Assembly (NCBI GenBank): GCA_012032065.1
Contig: JAAURV010000076.1
Span: 1-10,838, forward strand
Source of the DNA: Hyphomicrobiales bacterium
Lineage (GTDB): Bacteria; Pseudomonadota; Alphaproteobacteria; Rhizobiales; Aestuariivirgaceae
Length of the DNA stretch: 10,838 nucleotides
Reading direction: 5' to 3'
Shown: positions 1 to 6,322 of the stretch, piece after piece
How positions within the stretch are numbered: the first letter of the stretch is position 1
How the letters are laid out: every line of letters begins with the position of its first letter
The notes under the pieces: generated by a model
What the model was told of the DNA's origin: nothing
Database searches by the model: none
The model's input: only the letters and a program-made list of their open reading frames with translations
Translations under genes and position numbers: made by a program

Positions 1-13
1 CCCGTCAAGCGGT

Positions 14-71
14 TGCCCCCTCCGGCGCTACGCGCCTCCTCTCCCGAACGCTTCGCGTTGGGGGGAGGAGG
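14..71 (-). repeat. Palindromic intergenic repeat, copy 1
   Basis: Two adjacent hairpins are visible. The larger pairs 35-51 with 55-71 around a TTC loop: 17 positions with one mismatch and one G-T wobble, its inner part reading AACGC-TTC-GCGTT. The smaller is GGCGC-TAC-GCGCC at 24-36. Read on the minus strand, the order is large hairpin, GGCGCGTAGCGCC, then a G-rich end. This matches the architecture of the two copies at 1828-1876 and 1921-1980. It lies just upstream of the glycosyltransferase gene, outside any convincing coding frame. Such modular elements are common between genes in alphaproteobacteria; a specific function here is not shown. Confidence 0.7.
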
Positions 72-75
72 TCAA

Positions 76-105
76 TTGTACTGCGCTCCTTTCATTTGCT
101 ATCAA
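76..105 (+). promoter_or_regulatory. Weak candidate promoter for the glycosyltransferase-cupin operon
   Basis: TTGTAC at 76-81 and TATCAA at 100-105 are separated by 18 bases and loosely resemble -35 and -10 boxes. They lie between the repeat and the ribosome binding site, where a promoter is expected. Both boxes are imperfect, and alphaproteobacterial promoters are hard to recognise by eye, so this is only a suggestion. Confidence 0.2.
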
Positions 106-112
106 GACGAAA

Positions 113-118
113 AAGGAG
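113..118 (+). promoter_or_regulatory. Shine-Dalgarno site of the glycosyltransferase gene
   Basis: AAGGAG lies six bases before the ATG at 125. It is a strong match to the 16S rRNA 3' end and supports the start at 125 over in-frame alternatives. It is one of only two clear ribosome binding sites in the window; most of the minus-strand genes seem to rely on translational coupling. Confidence 0.75.
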
Positions 119-124
119 ACAGGG

Positions 125-1456
125 ATGGCCAGGAAAGCAGTCAAGAAGAAGTCCGCGAAAAAGAAGGTGGTGGCGCTCTTCCCCGAAGCAGCTTTCGGCC
201 CGGCGCTGAACTCGGTCGGCATTGGGCAGGCGCTGGAAAAGCTGGGGCACAAGGTGGTGTTCCTCTCCGATCCCGGTTTCCTCGATGTCTACAAGGGTTA
301 TGGCTTCGAGGCCCATCCGGTGAATTTGTCGGAACCGCTGCCGCCCGAGGAGATGGCGAAGTTCTGGGTCGACTTCATCAACGGACACATCCCCAATTTC
401 CGCAAGAGCCCTTACGATCAGATCGACAATTATGTGAAGGGCTGCTGGGAGATGATCGTCGAGACCGCGAAATGGGCGGAGAAGGATTTGCCCGGAGTTC
501 TCGAAAAGGTGACGCCCGATGTGGTGTGCGTCGACAATGTGATCCTGTTTCCGGCGATCAAGCGCTACGCGAAGCAGAACAAGAAACCCTGGGTGCGCAT
601 CATCTCGTGCTCGGAGAACGAAATCGAGGATCCCGCAATTCCGCCGCATCTCTCGGGCTGCGGTGAGAAAGACAAGAAGGGCTTTGCCGCCTACCGCAAA
701 CGCTTCAACGAAACCATCAAGCCGATTCATGACAATTTCAATGCGTTCCTGAGATCGGTGGGCGAGAGGAAATATCCGTTGGGACAATTCTTCGAAGCGA
801 GCCCGCACATGAACATCCTGCTCTATCCGAGTGCCGTGAAGTTCAAGCGCAAGCACAAGCTCTCGCCGAAGCAGTTCCAGTATCTCGAAGGCTGCGTGCG
901 CAAGGATGCATCCTACAAGGTGCCCACGTTCAGGGCTAACAACGACAAGCCGCTGCTCTATGTGAGCTTCGGATCGCTTGGGTCAGGCGATGTCGACTTG
1001 CTCAAGCGGCTGATTGCGGCCATCGGAAAGATGCCGGTGCGCGCGCTGGTCAATGTTGGCGACTATATGGATCAGTACGCCGACATTCCCGCCAATGTGC
1101 GGATCGACAAGTGGTATCCGCAGCCTTCTGTGATCCCCAAGGTTGACGCGGTGATCCATCACGGCGGCAACAACAGCTTCACCGAATGTCTCTATTTCGG
1201 CAAGCCCGCCATCATCATGCCCTATGTCTGGGACGGCCACGACAACGCCACGCGCGTCCAGGAAACCGGCCACGGCTTCAAGCTCGACCGTTACAATTGG
1301 AGCGACGAGGAAATGCAGGCGAAGATCATGGCCATGCTCGCCGACAAGAAGATGAAGGCCAAGCTCAAGAATACCTCCGCCACCATGCGCGCGCAACACG
1401 GGCCAACCAAGGCGGCGAAGGTGATCGATGGGTTGATGCGAAGGAAGATTGCTTAG
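125..1456 (+). CDS. GT1/UGT-like (MGT-type) glycosyltransferase
   Basis: A 443-residue protein with the two-Rossmann-fold layout of GT-B family 1 glycosyltransferases, which move a sugar from a nucleotide donor to a small acceptor. The first 14 residues are lysine-rich (MARKAVKKKSAKKK), with no signal peptide or membrane segment. The C-terminal half carries the UGT/MGT signature: WYPQPSVIPKVDAVIHHGGN from residue 330, then S351, E354, the PYVWDGHDNATRV segment near 366-378 and a GHG turn at 382-384. Two usual catalytic features look altered. The N-terminal loop reads FPEAAFGPALN where family members typically have a catalytic His in a GH motif, and the D-Q pair contacting the donor sugar reads D370-G371. 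Donor and acceptor are unknown. It starts after a strong AAGGAG and is directly followed by the cupin gene (stop TAG, then ATG with no gap), so the two are surely co-transcribed. A role in modifying a lipid or secondary metabolite is possible but unsupported. Confidence 0.85.
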   Translation: MARKAVKKKSAKKKVVALFPEAAFGPALNSVGIGQALEKLGHKVVFLSDPGFLDVYKGYGFEAHPVNLSEPLPPEEMAKFWVDFINGHIPNFRKSPYDQIDNYVKGCWEMIVETAKWAEKDLPGVLEKVTPDVVCVDNVILFPAIKRYAKQNKKPWVRIISCSENEIEDPAIPPHLSGCGEKDKKGFAAYRKRFNETIKPIHDNFNAFLRSVGERKYPLGQFFEASPHMNILLYPSAVKFKRKHKLSPKQFQYLEGCVRKDASYKVPTFRANNDKPLLYVSFGSLGSGDVDLLKRLIAAIGKMPVRALVNVGDYMDQYADIPANVRIDKWYPQPSVIPKVDAVIHHGGNNSFTECLYFGKPAIIMPYVWDGHDNATRVQETGHGFKLDRYNWSDEEMQAKIMAMLADKKMKAKLKNTSATMRAQHGPTKAAKVIDGLMRRKIA

Positions 1457-1822
1457 ATGCCCACCAAATTCGAATCCTCGGCTCCCCACCTCGAATCACC
1501 CAATTCATTTGATGGCCCGTTCGCGGATTGGGGCGTGATCCCCACCATGATCGAGGGTGAAAGCCGCACCTCGGGGATTGTGCTGCACAAGGGGCCAAAT
1601 GGCGAAAGCGAAACCGGCATCTGGATTTGCACGCCGGGCTATTGGGAATGCCATGTGACCCGCGACGAGTTCTGCCACTTCCTGCTCGGGCGCTGCACTT
1701 ATACGCATGAGTCGGGAGAAGTGATCGAGATCGTGCCCGATACCGTGGCGTTTTTTCCGCAAGACTGGAAAGGCACCTGCCGCGTGCACGAAACCGTGCG
1801 CAAGGTTTACATGATCCGTTAG
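1457..1822 (+). CDS. Small cupin protein, Cupin_3/DUF861 type
   Basis: A 121-residue single-domain protein. The first ~50 residues are variable. Residues ~53-121 match the Cupin_3 (ureidoglycine aminohydrolase-like/EutQ-like) pattern: TGIWICTPGYWECHVTRDEF, then CHFLLGRCTYTHESGEV, VAFFPQDWKGTC and a final HETVRKVYMIR. Cupins of this size form a beta-barrel that may bind a metal or small molecule; Cupin_3 proteins often lack the full metal-binding His set of classical cupins, as seems true here. The ATG directly abuts the stop of the glycosyltransferase gene, so translation is probably coupled and the proteins likely share a pathway. There is no signal peptide. The substrate cannot be deduced. 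It ends at a TAG just before the intergenic repeat. Confidence 0.82.
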   Translation: MPTKFESSAPHLESPNSFDGPFADWGVIPTMIEGESRTSGIVLHKGPNGESETGIWICTPGYWECHVTRDEFCHFLLGRCTYTHESGEVIEIVPDTVAFFPQDWKGTCRVHETVRKVYMIR

Positions 1823-1827
1823 TTTTT

Positions 1828-1876
1828 CTTCCCCAGCTTCGCTGGGGAAGTGGCCCGAAGGGCCGATGGGGTGTCG
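1828..1876 (+). repeat. Palindromic intergenic repeat, copy 2
   Basis: It starts six bases after the cupin stop codon. A perfect hairpin CTTCCCCAGC-TTC-GCTGGGGAAG (1828-1850) is followed by GGCCC-GAA-GGGCC (1852-1864) and a G-rich end, GATGGGGTGTC. The same module order occurs in inverted orientation at 1921-1980. The short hairpin differs from copy 1 (GGCGC-TAC-GCGCC on the plus strand) by paired changes that keep the stem. The cupin mRNA would end in these structures, which could stabilise its 3' end or help termination. The T-run here precedes the hairpin rather than following it, so it is not a classical intrinsic terminator. Confidence 0.72.
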
Positions 1877-1899
1877 ATGAAGGGCTCGGTGCTCTTTGC

Positions 1900-2556
1900 T
1901 CAAATCGGAAATCCGTCACGCGGAGACACCCCCTCGGCCCCTTCGGGCCACGTCCCCCGCGCCGCCTTCGGCGCGAAGGGAGAAAATATGTGCCATGCCT
2001 CGCGGATCAGGATGATTGTCTTGGCATCGACAATGCCGCCGCTCGCAATGAGCGCGTTGGCTTCGGCAAGCGGCATCTCGATCACTTCGATGTCCTCGCC
2101 CTCGGAGCGCAGGCCTCCGCCGGGACCGATGCGGTCTTCGGGACTGTAGTCGGCGAGGAACAGCGTGATGCGCTCGGTGAGCGCGCCGGGACTTGCGAAG
2201 GCATCGCAGACTTTTCGCAAGTTTTGCAGACGATATCCCAGTTCCTCTTCGCCTTCGCGCAGCGCGCATGTTTCCGGGGAATCGCCGTCGAGCAAACCGG
2301 CGCAGACCTCGAGGAGCGGTTCGGTATGGCCCGCCACATACGCCGCCATTCGAACTTGCCGCACGAGCAATGCGGTCTGCCGCACCGGATCGAGCGCCAG
2401 AACGCCGGCGGCATGGCCGTGATCGACGACCTCGCGGATCAGCATTTCCTTGCGGCCATCGGCGTGGGTGTAGTTGACGGTGTATTTGGTGACAGTCGAC
2501 CACAGCTTGGCCACCACTTCGCTTTTTACGATGTCGAGCTTGAAACGTTCAGCCAT
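1900..2556 (-). CDS. nudK: Nudix hydrolase, NudK-like (nucleotide-sugar pyrophosphatase)
   Basis: 218 residues as read. Residues 1-191 form the protein core, and I recall E. coli NudK (GDP-mannose pyrophosphatase) as being 191 residues. The Nudix box runs from G87 to Y108 (GLLDGDSPETCALREGEEEL then GY), with the metal-binding REGEEELG core at 100-107. LEVCAGLLD before it, ASPGALTE after it, and GGG...GEDIEVIEMP near 146-162 are NudK/ADP-sugar pyrophosphatase hallmarks. Such enzymes hydrolyse nucleotide-sugar pyrophosphate bonds to NMP plus sugar phosphate. GDP-mannose is the NudK substrate; ADP-ribose or ADP-glucose is possible. The last 27 residues come from an intergenic repeat and are probably not conserved. 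The ATG at 2556 was chosen because homology begins there. The frame is open upstream and joins malQ without a stop. There is no clear Shine-Dalgarno site, so coupling to malQ is likely. It is the last gene of the glg cluster. Confidence 0.85.
   Translation of the reverse strand: MAERFKLDIVKSEVVAKLWSTVTKYTVNYTHADGRKEMLIREVVDHGHAAGVLALDPVRQTALLVRQVRMAAYVAGHTEPLLEVCAGLLDGDSPETCALREGEEELGYRLQNLRKVCDAFASPGALTERITLFLADYSPEDRIGPGGGLRSEGEDIEVIEMPLAEANALIASGGIVDAKTIILIREAWHIFSPFAPKAARGTWPEGAEGVSPRDGFPI
1921..1980 (-). repeat. Palindromic intergenic repeat, copy 3 (inverted relative to copy 2)
   Basis: On the minus strand it reads as a CGCGCCG-CCTT-CGGCGCG-type hairpin (1958-1975), then GTGGCCCGAAGGGGCC and GAGGGGGTGTC. 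The last two blocks are nearly identical to those of copy 2 on the other strand, so 1850-1876 and 1923-1952 can pair into a large cruciform or a long RNA stem. The repeat lies inside the literal reading frame of the Nudix gene and encodes most of its C-terminal tail. Confidence 0.72.
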
Positions 2557-4426
2557 CGGAATGCCGTTGCTTCGCAACGCGCCGGTCACGCGCTTGGCCA
2601 CTTCGGACGTGGAGAGGTCTTCTACAGTGACGGACAACCGCCGCCGCCAATTGGCGCGCTCTTCGTCCGTACCCGGGACATTGAGCGGCTCGGTCTCGCC
2701 CGACGCAGATCGTCGGCCTGCACCAGCATCAGCGAGGATTGCGTCTTGGCCAGCATGACGTGCGCGCGTTCGAGCCGGTCCGCGCCTGACGCATGTTCGT
2801 GCGCCAAGGCCAGATCGAACTTGTGCAGTTGATCGAGGCTCGCGTTTTCCTCCCATGATTTGAATGGCGGAAGATCGTGCGAGGAGAGACATACGGCGGC
2901 GGATTGCGGATACGTAGACATGGGCTGGAAGGCGCTGGCGTTCTGCTCGAACCAAAGCACGCGGTAGGAGAGAATGTTGGCGCGCGCCATCGCCTCGCGG
3001 AGTCCATCGGGAACTGTTCCCAGGTCCTCTCCGATCACGGCACATCGTGCGCGGTGACTTTCGATTGCTGTGATGGCGATCAACGTGTCGAGCGCTGCCG
3101 CCACATAAGCGCCGTCGCCGCCCGACGCACCCCGCGGCACCCAGAATTGCCGGAAGAAGCCAAGAATGTGATCGATTCGAAGCACGCCGGCATGGCGCAT
3201 GTTGGCGCGGATGATGTCGATGAAGGGCTGATACTTCGCGGCTTCGAGCGTCAGCGGATTGAACGGCGGCAAGTTCCAGATCTGGCCATCGGCGGAGAAC
3301 GGATCGGGCGGCGCTCCGAGCGAAACGGTTGACGCATAGAGCGCGGGCGTTTCGGCCGCTTCGCCGCCATCGAAGGCGCAACCCAGCGCCATGTCGCGAT
3401 AGATGCCAAGGGAGAGACCGGCGCTTTGCGCGCGCGCGCGGCGGCCGCAAGCTGCTTGTCGGCAATCCACTGCAGCCACATGACATAACGCTGGTTCGCG
3501 GGATTGGCGCGTGACTCGAATTTCGCATGCGACTGGAGCGCAGCGCCTCCTCGGGCGATGAAGGATTCGAAATCTGAACTCTCGCCCTGCGCGGCGAAGG
3601 CTTTGCGAAGCACGGCGTCCTTGTGTTGCCACGCGGCGGCGTAATCGACGTGCTTGAGGCTGCGGAGCTGCGGTGCGCTCGAACCGCCGAAGGCTTCGAT
3701 ATCGATGTAGATGGGATCGATAAAGCGGCGGTCGGAGGGCTGATAGGGACTGACACGCTTGCGGTCTTCTGGGAACATGTGATGCAGCGGATTGATTCCC
3801 GCAAGCACGCCTCCGAGCTTCGCCGTGGTCTCGCAGAAGCGGGCCAGCGTTTCGAAATCGCCGATGCCGGAATCGCGTGCATCGCGCAGCGAATAGAGAT
3901 GCGACGAGAGGCCAAATCGCCGCGCGCCGTGTTTGAGCGCATCCGGCATGAAACATGAGCTGGGCGTGACGATCAGGCGGCAGCAAGCGTACTCGTCATC
4001 TTCGCTGACGATGTCGTAGTAGCCGGGTGCGAGCGGCGGCAATTCGATGCTCTCGCGGCCCGCGGGTTTCACGATGCGATGCGTATCGCCAATCCTGAAC
4101 GCCTCGGCATAGGCAGCATCGCCAAGCGGCAATTCGGCTGTGCTCGACGCCGCGACGACTTTGGCCGCGGGCAGCCGGTTCTTCTTCGAGAGCCGCGCGG
4201 CTTCATTGTTTGCATCGCTCTCGGTCGCGACGTGAAGGCCCATGGCCGACAGCAGATGCCGCATCGTTTGCGGCGTGACGGAGTGATGCGTGCCATCGAC
4301 TTCCCACCATTCGGAGCCGATACCCGCGAGCCGTGCGAGCTTGCGAATGGTCTCGTCACCCGCGGCGCGAGCCGTTTTCGCGGTGAAGCGCTTCTCGGCA
4401 AAGCCGGAGACGCCGTAAGCGATCAA
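2557..4426 (-). pseudogene. malQ: 4-alpha-glucanotransferase (amylomaltase, GH77), frame broken twice
   Basis: MalQ moves glucan segments between maltodextrins in the cytoplasm and recycles short chains left by GlgX. Joining three frames gives about 620 residues, typical of the long MalQ form with an extra N-terminal domain (KLARLAGIGSEWWEVDGTHH near its start). Segment 1 runs 4426-3425, segment 2 about 3422-2702, segment 3 about 2698-2557. GH77 catalytic residues lie in segment 2: the nucleophile Asp in LRIDHILGFF (codon 3173-3171), the acid/base Glu in VIGEDLGTVP (3029-3027), and the third Asp in SSHDLPPF (2876-2874). Segment 3 has the expected ETEPLNVPGTDEE and NWRRRL. The breaks lie at about 3423-3440 and 2698-2706, each fixable by one extra base. 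The start is best read as TTG at 4426, overlapping the glgX TGA as TTGA. No stop precedes the Nudix ATG. Retained motifs argue for sequence errors as much as for decay. Confidence 0.82.
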
Positions 4427-6320
4427 TGCAGCGCTGCGTCGATCTTTGCGCTCCCGAGCACGGCTTCCCATTCGCAGCCATCGAGCGCTTCCGGCAATAC
4501 CACCTTCTGCTTGCCGTCTCGGTTGAACCAGAGAGCCAGCCTGCGCCGCGTTTCGTGACAGTGAAGCACCAGGCCGAGACAAGATTTGCCGCCATTGTCC
4601 CACGCAACATCGCCGCCATCCGCCGCCGTCCATTCGGCATCGGGAATGTCGGTGCCTTCGAGCGGCTGGCCGGTGAGAAAGTTGTTGCTGAAAAAGTGGC
4701 GTAGTCCCTGCGAAACTTTGCGAGCGCCGACACTTCCGCGATGCGCTTCTTGTCGGCCTTGGCCCAGTCGAGCCAGGTGGTTTCATTGTCCTGCGCATAG
4801 GCGTTGTTGTTGCCGAGCTGTGTGCGCCCGAATTCGTCGCCGGCCGCGATCATCGGCGTGCCGCGCGAGAGCAGCACGGTGGCCAGCATGGCGCTCACAT
4901 CGGCGCTAGCATGTTTCGAGACCCAGCTCACTTCATGATCGCTGCCATCGCGGTTGCCTTCGCCATTGGCGTGATTGTTCTTGGCGGCAAAGGTGACGCT
5001 GTCGAGCAGCGTGAAGCCATCATGCGCGGCGGCGAAGTTGATGCTTGACGAGGGCTTGCGATGGCCGCTGTCGAAGACATCGGACGAGCCGGCGAGGCGC
5101 GTTGCGAAAGCGCCCGCGGATTTCGGATCGCCGCGCCAGAAGCGCCTCGCATCGTCGCGGAACTTGTCGTTCCATTCGCCCCAGCCTGCCGGAAAGTTTC
5201 CGAGTTGATAGCCGCCCACGCCCACATCCCACGGCTCCGCGATATGAATGAGATCGGAGAGCAGCGGGTCTTGCCGTATCGCAGTCAGCAGCGGTGCGTT
5301 GACATCGAAGCCATGTTCGGTGCGGCCCATCACGGGAGCGAGATCGTAACGAAAACCGTCGATGCCGGTGGCGAGCAACCAATGCCGCATCGCGTCCATG
5401 ACCAACTGAACGTTCGGCGCGCGATCGAGCGCCAGCGTATTGCCGCAGCCGGAGTCATTGACGGGAATGCCATTCCGGTAGCGGTAGTAGAGCGCGTTGT
5501 CGAGACCGCGGAGCGACAGTGTGGGTCCGCCCGGATCGCCTTCGCCAGTGTGATTGAAGACGACGTCAAGGAGAATCCGAAGTCCTGCCGAGTGGAGCGC
5601 CGCGACGGTGTCTCGGATTTCGGCGAGTCCACCGGGGGCAAGCACCGGATCGGGTGCAAAAAAGGATACGGGGTTGTAACCCCAGGCGTTGCGAAGTCCG
5701 AGCTTGGCGAGATGGCGTTCTTCGATCCACAATGCGAGCGGCATCAGTTCGACCGTATCGACGCCGAGACCCTTGATGTGCGCGATGATTTCCGGGTGCG
5801 CGAGGGCGGCGACCGTGCCTCTAAGTTTCTCCGGAACGGCGGGATGGCGCTTGGTGAGTGAGCGCAATTGCACTTCGTAGATAAACTGCGGCCGCGCCCA
5901 GGGCAATCGCTGCGCATAGGGCAGCGGCGCGCGCACCATTGATTTTGGAACGAACGGCGCGGTTTCGACGCCGAATATTCCCAATTCCGGCGTCCAGCGC
6001 AGCGCGTCATCGACTTCAAACGCGTAGGGATCGAGCAGCAGTTTCGACGGGTCGAAGAGATGTCCCTGCGAGGGCGACCATGGGCCTTCGGCGCGAAGGC
6101 CGTAGCGTTGGCCGTCTTTCACGCCGGCGATAAATCCCGCATGATGATCGCCGCGGCGCGATGGCAGCGGGAAGCGCACGGTTTCGCTATCGCCATCGAA
6201 CAGCGAAACAAACACGCGCGTGGCATGGCGCGACACGGCACAGAAGTTTGCGCCGTCGCCATGGAGCGTAACGCCCGGCTGGTAGCCCCGGCCCGGCCCA
6301 ATGGAAAACTGCCGTGGCAT
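4423..6320 (-). CDS. glgX: Glycogen debranching enzyme GlgX (GH13, CBM48), frameshifted near the C-terminus
   Basis: GlgX hydrolyses alpha-1,6 branches of phosphorylase-limited glycogen. An N-terminal CBM48 domain (about 1-125) precedes the GH13 barrel. Conserved parts include DVVFNHTGEG (252-261), nucleophile D326 in DGFRYDLAPV, acid/base E362 in HIAEPWDVG, and H433-D434 in AAHDGFTLLD. The literal frame ends at 4356 but loses homology after residue ~543, at a run of five T on the minus strand (4691-4695). With one extra T the third frame gives FFSNNFLTGQPLEGTDIPDA and ends at a TGA at 4425-4423, for about 633 residues, close to the usual GlgX length. The catalytic domain is intact either way; the break affects the C-terminal beta domain. 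The ATG at 6320 follows the pgm stop after 2 bp, and the stop overlaps the malQ TTG. Confidence 0.9.
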
Positions 6321-6322
6321 TC

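Noticed and set aside
1..124. Repeats at 14-71 as a CRISPR or attachment site
   Set aside because: There is a single hairpin unit with no regular direct repeats or spacers and no integrase or tRNA nearby.
1823..1850. Classical intrinsic terminator after the cupin gene
   Set aside because: The hairpin is strong, but the T-run precedes it on the plus strand and no T-run follows it, so only a structural 3' end or repeat role is claimed.
1990..2832. Long plus-strand open frames opposite malQ and the Nudix gene, and similar ones at 5061-5861, 6314-7246, 7589-8404 and 8660-9406
   Set aside because: They are antisense shadows produced by high GC codon bias. They show no recognisable domains and overlap well-supported minus-strand genes.
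3428..3441. Alternating GC tract as a functional Z-DNA or slippage signal
   Set aside because: It encodes an Ala/Arg-rich stretch of MalQ. It may explain an indel at this spot, but nothing indicates a regulatory role.
1900..3942. One long 680-residue minus-strand open frame
   Set aside because: Only the part below about 2700 has recognisable homology (MalQ end and Nudix). The upstream part is an arginine- and serine-rich shadow of the malQ coding frames.
3251..4798. Single 515-residue open frame as an intact gene
   Set aside because: Only about 4426-3425 of it is MalQ. The N-terminal part is a shadow of glgX, and the C-terminal part is nonsense after the malQ frame break.
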